NCBI GenBank assembly: GCA_030432025.1
Contig: JAUIIA010000013.1
Span: 1-57,681, forward strand
Reading direction: 5' to 3'
Length of the DNA: 57,681 nucleotides
Source: Alphaproteobacteria bacterium
GTDB lineage: Bacteria; Pseudomonadota; Alphaproteobacteria; Micavibrionales; Micavibrionaceae
Shown: positions 9,495 to 18,700 of the stretch, piece by piece
Position numbering within the stretch: the stretch's first letter is position 1
Layout of the letters: the number at the start of each line of letters is the position of its first letter
The notes under the pieces: generated by a model
Seen by the model: the letters and a program-made list of their open reading frames with translations, nothing else
What the model was told of the DNA's origin: nothing
Databases searched by the model: none
Program-made: the position numbers and the translations under genes

Positions 9495-10559
9495 ATGATT
9501 GATCACCCTCCCGAAAGCCCGCCTGTGCTTGATTTAATCATAGAAAAAACCGCTGAATACCTGGCCATTCCGTCTGTCGTCGGCCATGAAAAATTCTTCA
9601 TGGATTTTCTCGAACATGAATTCCAAGCCCTCGACCTGAATACGTATCAATATGACGGACTCATGGAAATTCAGGGCCGCGATGTCGGCGAACACATCGT
9701 ATGCGCGCACATAGACCGCCACGGCCTTATCTCGCTGGGTGACGATGAATATGTTTATGCCGCTCAATATATTAAGGAAGTTAAATACGGCGAGAACAAT
9801 AAATCCTCCCGCAAACAGGTCGAGTCGATCGCCGAACGCTTTGAAGGAGAAGAGGTTTACGCATACCACCCCGATACGGGCGAGCATATAGGCGACGGCA
9901 TCATCCGCGCTTGCTACCCGAAAATCCGCAATGACGACGCGTTGTTCTTTGTCGAAGGCATCCCGCAACTGGAACAAAACATCCCGCTCGCATATTCGCG
10001 TCAGGCCCGTTTTGAAGACAACCATCTTATGGGACAAATCGATAACGTCATCTCTATTGCAATGATTTATGCGTTGTACAAAAACGGCTATGAGGGCACA
10101 GCCTTGCTGACATGCGAGGAAGAAATCGGTAAAAGCTGGATGCATATCGCGAGCTATCTGGACGGTATGCGCATTGAAACAGATGAACTTCTGGTCATCG
10201 ACACCAGTCCGTTTTCCGAACACGATGTCATCGAGGAAGGTCCGATCATCCTGCGCAATCAGGACAAAAGCGAGGAATTTAACGACAACCTTGTCGATAA
10301 GTTAAAAGCGCGTTGCGAGAAAATGAAACTGCCCTACATCGTCAAGGACGAGCTACTCCTCAGCCAAGGCAAAGAAATTGAAGATCTCGGTTCAACTGAG
10401 CTAGGGCGGCTTGTAGAGGGATCGGAAGGTTTTTGGAACGGCGCAACAATCCAGATTCCGACACTGATGTACCACACCAGTAACGAAACGACGACTTCCC
10501 AAGCGATCGAAAATTATTATAATTTCCTGCATAACATCCTTGTTGAGGACAAGATTTAG
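9495..10559 (+). CDS. M42/M20-clan metallopeptidase-like protein
   Basis: The 354-residue protein shows the metal-ligand pattern of the M42 glutamyl/tetrahedral aminopeptidases. H72 and D74 are in AHIDRHG, bridging D183 in GQIDNV, the Glu pair in TCEEEIG (208-210), D236 in VIDTS and H327 in YHTSNET. The full set of dinuclear-zinc ligands suggests an active cytoplasmic hydrolase. The stop is 3 nt before the RimB-like gene, which itself overlaps rimK, so the three probably form one operon. The substrate could be the peptide tail made by RimK or a related gamma-glutamyl peptide; this is inference from context. Confidence 0.75.
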   Translation: MIDHPPESPPVLDLIIEKTAEYLAIPSVVGHEKFFMDFLEHEFQALDLNTYQYDGLMEIQGRDVGEHIVCAHIDRHGLISLGDDEYVYAAQYIKEVKYGENNKSSRKQVESIAERFEGEEVYAYHPDTGEHIGDGIIRACYPKIRNDDALFFVEGIPQLEQNIPLAYSRQARFEDNHLMGQIDNVISIAMIYALYKNGYEGTALLTCEEEIGKSWMHIASYLDGMRIETDELLVIDTSPFSEHDVIEEGPIILRNQDKSEEFNDNLVDKLKARCEKMKLPYIVKDELLLSQGKEIEDLGSTELGRLVEGSEGFWNGATIQIPTLMYHTSNETTTSQAIENYYNFLHNILVEDKI

Positions 10560-10562
10560 ATA

Positions 10563-11048
10563 ATGCGCAAAGCCAAAACAATGATCGGATGGGAGGAATG
10601 GTGCGGATTCCCCGAACTGGGTCTTCACGCCATCAAAGCCAAAGTGGATACGGGTGCCAAAACATCCTCTATTCACGCTTACGACATTAAGCCCGTCACA
10701 AAGCACGGACAAAAATATGTCCGCTTTAAAATCCATCCTCTACAGAAAAACAAAGAGCTGGAGATTGAATGCATGGCCCCTTTAGCCGACTTTCGCAGCG
10801 TCACCAGCTCGAACGGGCAGCGCGAAAAACGCTATGTTATAAAGACACCTATGCAGCTTGGCGACAAAACCATAGAGGCGGAAGTCACACTGGCATCACG
10901 CCATAAAATGACATTCCGTATGCTTTTAGGGCGGGACGCGATTTGTAAGGCAAAATTAATCGTCGATCCTGTAAAATCCTGCTTGCTTGGCAAGATAAAG
11001 AACCCTATAGAACGCTACACCGCCGCAGAACAAGGAGAGACACAATGA
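10563..11048 (+). CDS. RimB-like retropepsin-fold protein (putative ATP-dependent zinc protease family)
   Basis: A 161-residue protein with the hallmark KAKVDTGAKTSSIHA near residues 29-43. Its Asp-Thr-Gly is the retropepsin catalytic triad. The family signature LLGRDAI follows near residues 120-126. In Pseudomonas the homologue RimB works with RimK and RimA in the modification of ribosomal protein S6 by glutamate ligation. Older databases call the family ATP-dependent zinc protease. The stop overlaps the rimK start as ATGA at 11045-11048. Confidence 0.88.
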   Translation: MRKAKTMIGWEEWCGFPELGLHAIKAKVDTGAKTSSIHAYDIKPVTKHGQKYVRFKIHPLQKNKELEIECMAPLADFRSVTSSNGQREKRYVIKTPMQLGDKTIEAEVTLASRHKMTFRMLLGRDAICKAKLIVDPVKSCLLGKIKNPIERYTAAEQGETQ

Positions 11049-11962
11049 GAATAGCCGTACTGGCCACCAACCCCGACTTATATTCCAATAAACGCCTCAT
11101 GGAAGCGGGCGCTGACCGCGGCCATGACATGCATTTCATCTCCATTCGCGATTGCTATATGGACATCACCGCACGCAAGCCCGAAATCCATTACCGCGGC
11201 GGAGAAATCCTGAAAAAATTCGACGCGATTATCCCGCGTATTCGCCCCGGCCTGTCCTTTTACGGCAACGCGGTTTTGCGCCAATTCGAAATGCAAAAAT
11301 CCTACTTGTTGAATGGCCCTATCGCGATTGGCCGTGCACAGGACAAGCTGCGTACTATGCAGCTTCTATGTAGTCACGACATCGACATCCCGCGTACGGC
11401 TTTCGCCAACTCCCCGCTGGATACCAAGGACATGATCAAAACCGTAGGCGGTGCCCCTGTCGTAATCAAGCTGCTGGAAGGCACACAAGGCAAAGGCGTA
11501 GTGCTTGCCGAAACAGCCAAGGCCGCCGAGTCCGTGATTAACGCATTCAAAAGCATTCGCGGTAACGTATTGGTACAGGAATTCATCAAGGAATCCGCAG
11601 GTACGGACCTGCGCTGCTTTGTTGTCGGTGACAAAGTAGTGGCCGCCATGGAACGCCGCGCAACCGAAGGCGAATTCCGCGCCAACATCCATTTGGGCGG
11701 TACGGGCCACAAGGTTAAAATCACGCCCGCGGAGCGCAAAATCTCCGTCGCGGCAGCTAAAGTTTGCGGCCTGAAAGTTTGCGGCGTGGACATCATCCGC
11801 TCCAATGCCGGCCCGAAAGTGCTGGAGGTCAACGCCTCCCCCGGTCTGGAAGGCGTAGAAGGCGCGACGGGCAAAGACATTGCGGGCATGATGATCGAAC
11901 ACATTGAAAAACAGGTCGAGAAGAAAAAAGCTAAACAAGCCGCTAAAAAATCCGCGGCCTAA
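11045..11962 (+). CDS. rimK: RimK-type ATP-grasp glutamate ligase
   Basis: ATP-grasp ligase of 305 residues. In E. coli and Pseudomonas RimK adds glutamates to the C-terminus of ribosomal protein S6. Motifs seen are the central-domain IGRAQDKLRTMQLL, the nucleotide-binding VVIKLLEGTQGKGVVL, the DLRCFVVG strand and the metal-binding VLEVNASPGLEGVEG near the C-terminus. The last 15 residues are a lysine/alanine-rich tail (VEKKKAKQAAKKSAA) not needed for catalysis. The start overlaps the RimB-like gene by 4 nt. A stem-loop follows the stop. Confidence 0.93.
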   Translation: MRIAVLATNPDLYSNKRLMEAGADRGHDMHFISIRDCYMDITARKPEIHYRGGEILKKFDAIIPRIRPGLSFYGNAVLRQFEMQKSYLLNGPIAIGRAQDKLRTMQLLCSHDIDIPRTAFANSPLDTKDMIKTVGGAPVVIKLLEGTQGKGVVLAETAKAAESVINAFKSIRGNVLVQEFIKESAGTDLRCFVVGDKVVAAMERRATEGEFRANIHLGGTGHKVKITPAERKISVAAAKVCGLKVCGVDIIRSNAGPKVLEVNASPGLEGVEGATGKDIAGMMIEHIEKQVEKKKAKQAAKKSAA

Positions 11963-11974
11963 ACTGCAAAAAAC

Positions 11975-11992
11975 GGCCCGCGAATGCGGGCC
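11975..11992. terminator. Stem-loop between convergent rimK and VWA gene
   Basis: GGCCCGC-GAAT-GCGGGCC is a perfect 7-bp GC-rich stem with a 4-nt loop. On the minus strand it is followed by a G then six T, so it is an intrinsic terminator for the VWA gene. On the plus strand the U-tract is missing, so termination of rimK there would be weaker. Confidence 0.85.
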
Positions 11993-12020
11993 GCCCTCAT
12001 ATCCGGTACTATTCAGGGTC

Positions 12021-14264
12021 TTACTGGTTGGTGGATTTCGCCAGTCGTACCAGATTAATGAATTCCGCACGGTAGCCGAATGTATCTTCGCCTTTACCTT
12101 CCTGTGCCAGAGCAATCACTTCGTCATAAGAGAAATCACCGTTCAGGTGGTAACCGCCTTGCAGCATTTGTGCAAACCCGGCCACGGCTGTCGCGAATTT
12201 CTGTTCCTGCCCTGCAGTGTTTTGAAGGTCGGTCGTGATCGGTGTAGTGATCAACGTAGAGGTGTTTTCCTTCGGCAACTTGTAACGCATCTTCAGGAAT
12301 GCAATCTCGCCTTCGAACTCCGACGCATTATGGATGTTGTCCATATTATGCTTCTCTTCAGCATTACCGTAGCGTAAGGGGTCAACACTGACCGCGGAGC
12401 TGCCCTTCGGAACGATCTCATAGATCGCAGTAACCGTGTGGCCCGCACCGATATCACCGGCATCGACTTTGTCATTATTAAAGTCTTCGCGGTTCAGGTG
12501 ACGTGTTTCGTAACCGATCAAACGGTATTCGGAAACAGCATTCGGGTTGAACTCGACCTGAATTTTCACATCCTTGGCGATCGGGAACAGGCTTGAAGTC
12601 GCCTCTTCCACCAGCACCTTGCGGGCCTCGTTCAGATTATCGATATAAGCAGCGACGCCGTTACCGTTCTGCGCCAGAGACTGCATGATATGGTCGTTGT
12701 AGTTACCCTGACCGAAGCCAAGAACAGAGAGGAAGATGCCTGTATTGCGTTTCTTCTCGACATATTCTTCCAGCTTCTTCGGGTCATTAATCCCGACATT
12801 GAAGTCACCATCCGTCGCAAGGATCACACGGTTCACAGCTTCATCATCGAAGTTTTCTTCCGCCATTTTATAGGCCAGCTCGATACCCGCCGCACCCGCA
12901 GTACCACCACCCGCACGAAGGTTATCCATCGCACCGAGAATTTTTGATTTCTCGGAAACCGGAGTTGGCTCTAACGCCACACCTGTGCGACCCGCGTAAG
13001 TCACGATGGAAACTGTGTCATCTTCATTCAAAGTGTTAAGCAACAGCTTCAATGAGTTTTTCAGTAACGGCAGCTTGTCCGGTGAATTCATAGACCCCGA
13101 AATATCCAGCAGAAATACAAGGTTGCTTTTCGGCTGTGGTCCGTCAATTTCGTAACCCTTGATACCGATCTGCATCAACTGCTTGCCTTCCGCCCATGGG
13201 CTATCCATGAGGGTCACGGTCGGCTTGAATGGCTGTGATGCATCTTCAGGCAGCGCGTAATTATAGTCGAAATAGTTGATCAACTCCTCGACGCGCACCG
13301 CGTTTTTCGCTGGCATCTGACCGTTATTCAACTGACGACGCATAAAGCTGTAAGAGCTTGTATCGACATCAACCGAGAATGTAGAGACCGGCTCGGCAGT
13401 CACCTGCTTGAACGGATTAACATTAAACTCTTCGAACTTGTCGCGACCTTCATCTTTATAGAAGCCCTGATTAACATCATCCTGCGGCGGCACAGGGATC
13501 GGGGCAATTAATCGGCCAAGCTCTTGATCAGCAGCACCAGAGAACTTTTTCTCCTTCGCCTTCATCGCTCTGTTGGCAACCAAACCTTCAACCATTGATG
13601 TTGTCGGCGCAGGTGATACAGCCGCCATATCCGCTTCCGCCATTTCCTTTTTAGTAACGCGGCTATCGAAAGTCACGGGCTCGCCCGGCTTACGTCTTTC
13701 TGATTGGGGGACAAGTGACTCCGCATCAATAAAGCGTTCTTCAACTTCAGGGGCCGCTTTAGCCACTTCATTTGTGCGCGTTTCCGCAGGCTCTTGTCTG
13801 CTCTCGTCCTTACCACCAAACAATCCGCCCCACGGACTGGTCGACGACGAAATATTCGATGCAATATTTGAGAAATTATTCCCGCCGCTCGCACCCGCCT
13901 CATCATCCAAATCCAACTTAACCTTATTAAGTTTTGCAACGCTCGTAGTCGAACCCTGACCAATTGTTTCGTTCATGCTTTCAAACATCATTGGTGTTGC
14001 CAAAAGCACACCCGCAACGACCAACATAGCCGTACCTTGAAGTAGTTTTTTGTTACTAATCTGTTCCATTGTTTCTCTCCCGTTTTGTGAGTTTCTACCC
14101 ATAAGACGAGAAAGGAATGAAGATCCTTGGGATTTTTTTGATTTTTCTTGTTGGTGTGCCTTAAACTCAGACACAGCAACGTTTACGGCGCGTTTCTTTT
14201 CGTTCAGATCAGCGTCGGGAACATCGATTTCCTGCAAAACTTTCTTTAATTGTGCGTCATCCAT
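12021..14264 (-). CDS. Membrane-anchored von Willebrand factor A protein (YfbK-like)
   Basis: A protein of about 747 residues. A cytoplasmic N-terminal segment comes first, then one transmembrane helix near residues 78-94, then a long low-complexity linker. A VWA domain follows, with the MIDAS motif DISGSM near residue 387 and LATDGDFN. The C-terminal region matches the YfbK/DUF3520 group. I start at 14264, not the in-frame ATG at 14282, because AAGGA sits at the right distance there. The reading frame overlaps the ECF sigma gene by 8 nt. That arrangement and the soluble N-terminus ahead of the helix suggest it acts as, or with, an anti-sigma regulator; this is inferred. Confidence 0.85.
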   Translation of the reverse strand: MDDAQLKKVLQEIDVPDADLNEKKRAVNVAVSEFKAHQQEKSKKSQGSSFLSRLMGRNSQNGRETMEQISNKKLLQGTAMLVVAGVLLATPMMFESMNETIGQGSTTSVAKLNKVKLDLDDEAGASGGNNFSNIASNISSSTSPWGGLFGGKDESRQEPAETRTNEVAKAAPEVEERFIDAESLVPQSERRKPGEPVTFDSRVTKKEMAEADMAAVSPAPTTSMVEGLVANRAMKAKEKKFSGAADQELGRLIAPIPVPPQDDVNQGFYKDEGRDKFEEFNVNPFKQVTAEPVSTFSVDVDTSSYSFMRRQLNNGQMPAKNAVRVEELINYFDYNYALPEDASQPFKPTVTLMDSPWAEGKQLMQIGIKGYEIDGPQPKSNLVFLLDISGSMNSPDKLPLLKNSLKLLLNTLNEDDTVSIVTYAGRTGVALEPTPVSEKSKILGAMDNLRAGGGTAGAAGIELAYKMAEENFDDEAVNRVILATDGDFNVGINDPKKLEEYVEKKRNTGIFLSVLGFGQGNYNDHIMQSLAQNGNGVAAYIDNLNEARKVLVEEATSSLFPIAKDVKIQVEFNPNAVSEYRLIGYETRHLNREDFNNDKVDAGDIGAGHTVTAIYEIVPKGSSAVSVDPLRYGNAEEKHNMDNIHNASEFEGEIAFLKMRYKLPKENTSTLITTPITTDLQNTAGQEQKFATAVAGFAQMLQGGYHLNGDFSYDEVIALAQEGKGEDTFGYRAEFINLVRLAKSTNQ

Positions 14265-14796
14265 ATTTCTGTTCCTTTTCAAACTGCGCGTTCAATTTCT
14301 TGCGCGCTTCGTGTATGCGCCAGGATATGGTGCTTTCCTTCACCCCTAACGCTTTCGCGGCTTCTTTATGCGACAGCCCCTCACTCATCACCAAAAGCAA
14401 CGCTTCCTTCTCCCCGTCGGGCAAGTCCTGCACCGCCGCCAAGACCTGCTTGGCATAGAGTTTTGAATCGCTTTTGGCATTCGTGGAGACGTTATCGAGG
14501 GCTTCTGGGTCGGGGTCCGCTTTTTGTGTGTGGCGGTTTTGCTTCTTGTACCAGTCTTTACCGGCATTGATGGTGAGGCGGTAAAGCCAGCTGGTAAATG
14601 CGCAATCCCCTTTGAATGAATCCAGCCCGCGCGCAAGCTTGATACAGGCATCCTGCGTGATGTCTTCGGCATCGTTCTGATTGCCGCACCACTTGAAGGC
14701 CATTTTAAACATGGTCACATAATGACGGTTTACCAACTGCTCGAAAGCAGAGGCATCCCCCTTTTGCGCCAGTTTTATAAGCTCGTTGTCGTCCAT
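14257..14796 (-). CDS. ECF-type RNA polymerase sigma factor
   Basis: A 179-residue group 4 sigma factor. Region 2 is visible around AEDITQDACIKLARGL (about residues 43-58), followed by the SWLYRLTINAGKDWYKK segment. Region 4 carries the helix-turn-helix SHKEAAKALGVKESTISWRIHEA (written here only as positions about 141-163). It directs polymerase to a small set of promoters, probably including its own. It overlaps the VWA membrane gene downstream and is divergent from a DUF1800/DUF1501 operon with a 17-bp palindrome between. Confidence 0.92.
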   Translation of the reverse strand: MDDNELIKLAQKGDASAFEQLVNRHYVTMFKMAFKWCGNQNDAEDITQDACIKLARGLDSFKGDCAFTSWLYRLTINAGKDWYKKQNRHTQKADPDPEALDNVSTNAKSDSKLYAKQVLAAVQDLPDGEKEALLLVMSEGLSHKEAAKALGVKESTISWRIHEARKKLNAQFEKEQKYG

Positions 14797-14858
14797 AAAG
14801 CGCCTTTTAACTGTATGACGATGCTCAGTATAGAATCCTTGGAAAAAAATTCAGAGAA

Positions 14859-14875
14859 GGAATTTAAGAAATTCC
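14859..14875. promoter_or_regulatory. Palindrome in sigma/DUF1800 divergent promoter
   Basis: GGAATTT-AAG-AAATTCC is a perfect inverted repeat (7-bp arms, 3-bp centre) 42 bp before the DUF1800 start and 63 bp before the sigma factor start. GGAA is also the usual core of ECF -35 elements, so the symmetrical copy could serve divergent ECF promoters or bind a repressor. Confidence 0.4.
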
Positions 14876-14916
14876 CCGTACAATAATTATCGGACAACAA
14901 AAACGGGAGAGGTTTT

Positions 14917-16248
14917 GTGTCTACCGCCCCTTACATAGCCGCACATCGGTTCGGCCTCGGCGCGAATGCGCAAGAAATGGCCGTGATCAACCGCGCCCCG
15001 AAAAACTGGCTTTACAGCCAGCTGAACGCAGGAGCGTCCAAAGCCGCCCTCAAAGGTCCTTACAAATCAACCGATGAACTCGTCAAAGAAACCGTCAAGC
15101 TCAAGGATGCCAATGCGAACAAGCAGATGAACATCATCAAATCGGGTTACAAACTCTACTTCGCGGACATGGAAAAGCGTTTCGAACACGCAGTAGAAAC
15201 CGAATACCCGTTACTGGAACGGCTGGCGATGTTCTGGAGCAACCATTTTACCGTTTCATCAAAAGGCAAACACCACATTGCCCGTATCGCCAGTGCGTTT
15301 GAACGCGAGGCCATCCGCCCGCATATATTGGGTAAATTTTCCGACATGTTACTGGCCTCCACGCGTCATCCCGCGATGACCCTGTATCTGGATAATGTGC
15401 AATCAATAGGTCCGAATTCGATCTTCGGTAAACGCCGCGATAAAGGCATCAATGAAAACCTCGCGCGGGAAATTCTGGAGCTACACACACTCGGCGTGAA
15501 TGGCGGTTATACGCAAGACGATGTTATCGGCCTTGCCAAAATCATTACGGGCTGGACCATCGTCCCGCCAAGACAAGGTGGTGGGGGATACCAATATATT
15601 CATGCAGTCCATGAACCGGGCACGCATAAACTGCTCGGCAAAACCTATTCCCAACGCGGTGAAGCCCAAGGCATCGCCGCCCTGACCGATATCGCCAGTC
15701 ATCCGTCGACGGCAAAATTTATTGCGACAAAAATGGCACGGCATTTTGTAGCGGACGACCCGCCGCAATCCAGCATTCAAAAGCTGGAGCAAACATTCCT
15801 GCGTACAGGTGGAGACTTGAAATCCATGGTGGAAACGCTGATCGAAATGCCGGAGGTCTGGGCAACACCATTACCGAAAGTCAAAAAACCTTACGAGATG
15901 GTCGTCTCCACTTGTCGACTTACAGAATTACCAATGAACAAAGTACCGTTCAAAAAGATCGCAGCCTCGCTCGGTTTGCTCGAACATTTACCATTTCAGG
16001 CAACATCACCCACAGGCTACCCCGATACGGCCGATGACTGGCTGTCCCCCAATGCAACCATCAACCGCGTGGAGTGGTGCCACGCCGTCGCGCAAGCTAT
16101 ACGCCCGCAGGAAAATCCATATGAATTGGCGAAGGCAACAATTGGCCCAGTCGCCAACGCGGACACAATGTTGTGGATTTCACGCGCACCCACGCACATT
16201 GACGGACTTGCGCTCCTGCTCGCAAGTCCCGAATGGCAAAGGAGATAA
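14917..16248 (+). CDS. DUF1800 family protein
   Basis: A 443-residue protein starting at GTG, 5 nt after a GGGAGAGG ribosome binding site. It shows the DUF1800 pattern: an N-terminal AAHRFGLGA, LERLAMFWSNHFTVS near residue 100, NENLAREILELHTLGVNGGYTQ-type core (about residues 178-200) and a conserved GYPDTADDWLSP near the C-terminus. The function is not established. The family is nearly always paired with a DUF1501 protein, as here, 2 nt downstream. No signal peptide is obvious at the chosen start. Confidence 0.88.
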   Translation: MSTAPYIAAHRFGLGANAQEMAVINRAPKNWLYSQLNAGASKAALKGPYKSTDELVKETVKLKDANANKQMNIIKSGYKLYFADMEKRFEHAVETEYPLLERLAMFWSNHFTVSSKGKHHIARIASAFEREAIRPHILGKFSDMLLASTRHPAMTLYLDNVQSIGPNSIFGKRRDKGINENLAREILELHTLGVNGGYTQDDVIGLAKIITGWTIVPPRQGGGGYQYIHAVHEPGTHKLLGKTYSQRGEAQGIAALTDIASHPSTAKFIATKMARHFVADDPPQSSIQKLEQTFLRTGGDLKSMVETLIEMPEVWATPLPKVKKPYEMVVSTCRLTELPMNKVPFKKIAASLGLLEHLPFQATSPTGYPDTADDWLSPNATINRVEWCHAVAQAIRPQENPYELAKATIGPVANADTMLWISRAPTHIDGLALLLASPEWQRR

Positions 16249-16250
16249 AC

Positions 16251-17450
16251 ATGATTTCAAGACGTGATCTTCTCAAAGGAATGTGTTCAACGGCCGTACT
16301 AGCCATGGCAAGCACAATGTATCCCGGTATGGTTTTGGCCAATGCCTTCACCGATAAAAGATTAGTCGTCGTGATTTTGCGCGGCGGTATGGACGGCATG
16401 GCCGCCCTCGCCCCCTACGGCGATCCGAATTACGAAGCCTTAAGAGAGAGTTTGGCTCTCAGCCCCGAAACCCTATTAAGAGTAGACCCTTTCTTCGGGC
16501 TTCACCCCTCACTTGAACCGCTGGCGGAGATGTATAAAGCAGGCGAGATGATCGCGGTCCCCGCAACGGCGACACCCTATCGCGAACGTTCGCATTTCGA
16601 TGCGCAAAATGTTCTGGAGCTCGGCTCGACAAAACCAAATGGATTAAAGGATGGCTGGCTCAACCGCCTTGTCGGCGTAATCAATGCGCAGGATGATCTG
16701 GCGCTTGCTTTCGGCCAAGGATTACCGAGCATGCTTCGCGGCAGCAATGCTGTAAACAGTTGGGCACCATCAGGACTTCCCGATATCGACCAGGATTATA
16801 TGAGTCTTGTCCGCAAAGTGTATGCGCATGATCCGCGTTTTGCCAAAAACTTCGATAAGGCACTGGATATTCAGGTCATGGGCATGGATGCGATACAGGG
16901 TAACGAGAAAAAGATGGCCCGCCAAAGCCGTTCCCCGCAAGCCTTCGTCACTATGGCGAAAACAGCGGGCGAATGGATGTCACGCTCCGACGGGCCGCGT
17001 ATTGCAACTCTCGAGCTTGGAGGTTGGGATACGCATGTCCAGCAAGGTACCGAAGGTGGCCGCATGGCGAACAACCTCTCTCTCTTTGCGCGTGGTATTG
17101 ACGAGTTGAAAAAAGAACTCGGGCCGGAGTGGAACAAAACCGTCGTCGTTGCCATCACCGAATTCGGCCGCACCGCAAGACCGAACGGGACCAACGGTAC
17201 AGACCACGGCACGGCTGGAACGGCCTTCCTTATGGGCGGTGCACTAAAAGGCGGACGCATTGTCCACCAATGGCCGGGATTAAACGAGGCTGACCTTTAC
17301 GAAGGCCGCGATGTACGCCCGACCATCGATGTCCGTGCAATTGTCAAAGGCATCCTGCATGAGCATTACGGTGTTTCCGCATCTGCACTTGCCAATTCAA
17401 TCTACCCCGGAAGCGCTGAAATCCAGCCGTTACGCGGCTTAATCACCTAG
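16251..17450 (+). CDS. DUF1501 family protein with Tat signal
   Basis: A 399-residue protein. The N-terminus MISRRDLLKG carries a twin-arginine motif followed by a hydrophobic stretch ending near VLANAF, so it is probably exported folded via Tat. The start at 16251 is chosen over an in-frame ATG at 16233 because AAAGGAGA lies just before it and the upstream codons overlap DUF1800. Typical family features are LRGGMDGMAALAPYGD near the N-terminus and TEFGRTARPNGTNGTDHGT near residue 305, resembling alkaline phosphatase/sulfatase-fold metal sites. The function is unknown; it is co-transcribed with the DUF1800 partner. Confidence 0.88.
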   Translation: MISRRDLLKGMCSTAVLAMASTMYPGMVLANAFTDKRLVVVILRGGMDGMAALAPYGDPNYEALRESLALSPETLLRVDPFFGLHPSLEPLAEMYKAGEMIAVPATATPYRERSHFDAQNVLELGSTKPNGLKDGWLNRLVGVINAQDDLALAFGQGLPSMLRGSNAVNSWAPSGLPDIDQDYMSLVRKVYAHDPRFAKNFDKALDIQVMGMDAIQGNEKKMARQSRSPQAFVTMAKTAGEWMSRSDGPRIATLELGGWDTHVQQGTEGGRMANNLSLFARGIDELKKELGPEWNKTVVVAITEFGRTARPNGTNGTDHGTAGTAFLMGGALKGGRIVHQWPGLNEADLYEGRDVRPTIDVRAIVKGILHEHYGVSASALANSIYPGSAEIQPLRGLIT

Positions 17451-17521
17451 AAACACTTGACATTTACCATAAGAGTTACTATAAATTCATTCTTCCTTAT
17501 ATAAGAACGAATGAACAGGAT

Positions 17522-18700
17522 ATGGGTTTAACTCGCGGGCAAAGATTTGGCATTTTAGCCGCCGGCAGCGCAAGCGTAGCCGCCGTTGTCAGCAAGGATA
17601 TTTTGCTGAGCATGTTTTTAGCCAGCGCAAGCCCAGCAGATGACTCACAAAGCACAACCGAACCTACCCCCGAATTGAAAGAAGCTATTGAAGCCGCTGT
17701 TGCTGACACCTTTGGCCGGCGTATGGCGACCGAAGAAGATTACGAAATTGCCGCCATGGGCAAGCTCCAAATGCCTAAAAGCCATTGCACAGCGCAAATT
17801 GCCGAGATCCCGGGCTACTTCACAGTTGAAGAAGGCACGTTACTGACGACCGCCGCACATTGCGTATTCAGAGGCGGGCACGAGGACATGGAATTCATCA
17901 CGACCTATGTGAACGCGGACGGCGAAGAAGTAGAATTCAAAATCGCGAACGATGAAAACAATCCCGTTCAGGTCTGGATAAATCCGGGCTATGACCGTGG
18001 GCCGGACGACGAAAAAGTTAGCGCCGAAGTACGTGCGGAAGATACGGCAATTATATTTTATCCGGGCGTGACGGTTCCGACTGAAATCATTCCGATCAAA
18101 CAACGTATTCTCGCCTATCATATGGCCGAATATAACAGATCAGTCTTAAGCACGTTCGGTGCCAGTGCCGCCGGATTTTCCGCCGACATACCCGAAGGAA
18201 AAAGTGTGGATGATGAATGCACAACAACGCAAGAACTCAACGGCGGCGTTGTATCAACCACCTGCAAGATCAACAAAGGCGGCAGCGGCAGCGCGCTTCT
18301 GTTCCGCAATATGTTCGATGAGATTGAAGGGCTGGCAATTCTTTCCGGTGTCACGGTTAAAGACGGCGAAGTAAATATCGGCGAAGACAGCTTCAAAAGC
18401 TTCTACGCGCCCTTCTACCACTACCAACTCGAAGGGGTCGACTTCCTCTACAAGCCCGAGCAATGCGTCAGCGTGAACGCCGAAATAGGTGCAAACCTTC
18501 GTGAGCATGCCGATATCGGCAGCGACATTGTTTTCGGCGGCGGCTTGCCCGATGGTGATATCCTCAAAGTCAGAGATACACTTGTTTGGGAACGCGCGGA
18601 AATCGACGATCCGAATGTCTGGTTGGAAGTCATGGAGACAGAAGACGGACGAAGCGGTTACATCAGAAGCGATCTGACGATGGCCGTGGCATGCCCCTAA
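17522..18700 (+). CDS. Exported trypsin-like serine protease with C-terminal SH3b-like domain
   Basis: A 392-residue protein with an N-terminal hydrophobic segment (about residues 8-36) acting as signal or anchor. The chymotrypsin-fold triad can be assigned: H113 in TTAAHC, D174 in AEDTAI and S255 in KGGSGSAL. Residues from about 325 to the end look like a bacterial SH3 domain, with NLREHADIGSDIV, a central tryptophan and GYIRSDLT. This suggests attachment to peptidoglycan or another envelope ligand. The stop overlaps that of the convergent PlsC gene by 4 nt. The substrate is unknown. Confidence 0.78.
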   Translation: MGLTRGQRFGILAAGSASVAAVVSKDILLSMFLASASPADDSQSTTEPTPELKEAIEAAVADTFGRRMATEEDYEIAAMGKLQMPKSHCTAQIAEIPGYFTVEEGTLLTTAAHCVFRGGHEDMEFITTYVNADGEEVEFKIANDENNPVQVWINPGYDRGPDDEKVSAEVRAEDTAIIFYPGVTVPTEIIPIKQRILAYHMAEYNRSVLSTFGASAAGFSADIPEGKSVDDECTTTQELNGGVVSTTCKINKGGSGSALLFRNMFDEIEGLAILSGVTVKDGEVNIGEDSFKSFYAPFYHYQLEGVDFLYKPEQCVSVNAEIGANLREHADIGSDIVFGGGLPDGDILKVRDTLVWERAEIDDPNVWLEVMETEDGRSGYIRSDLTMAVACP

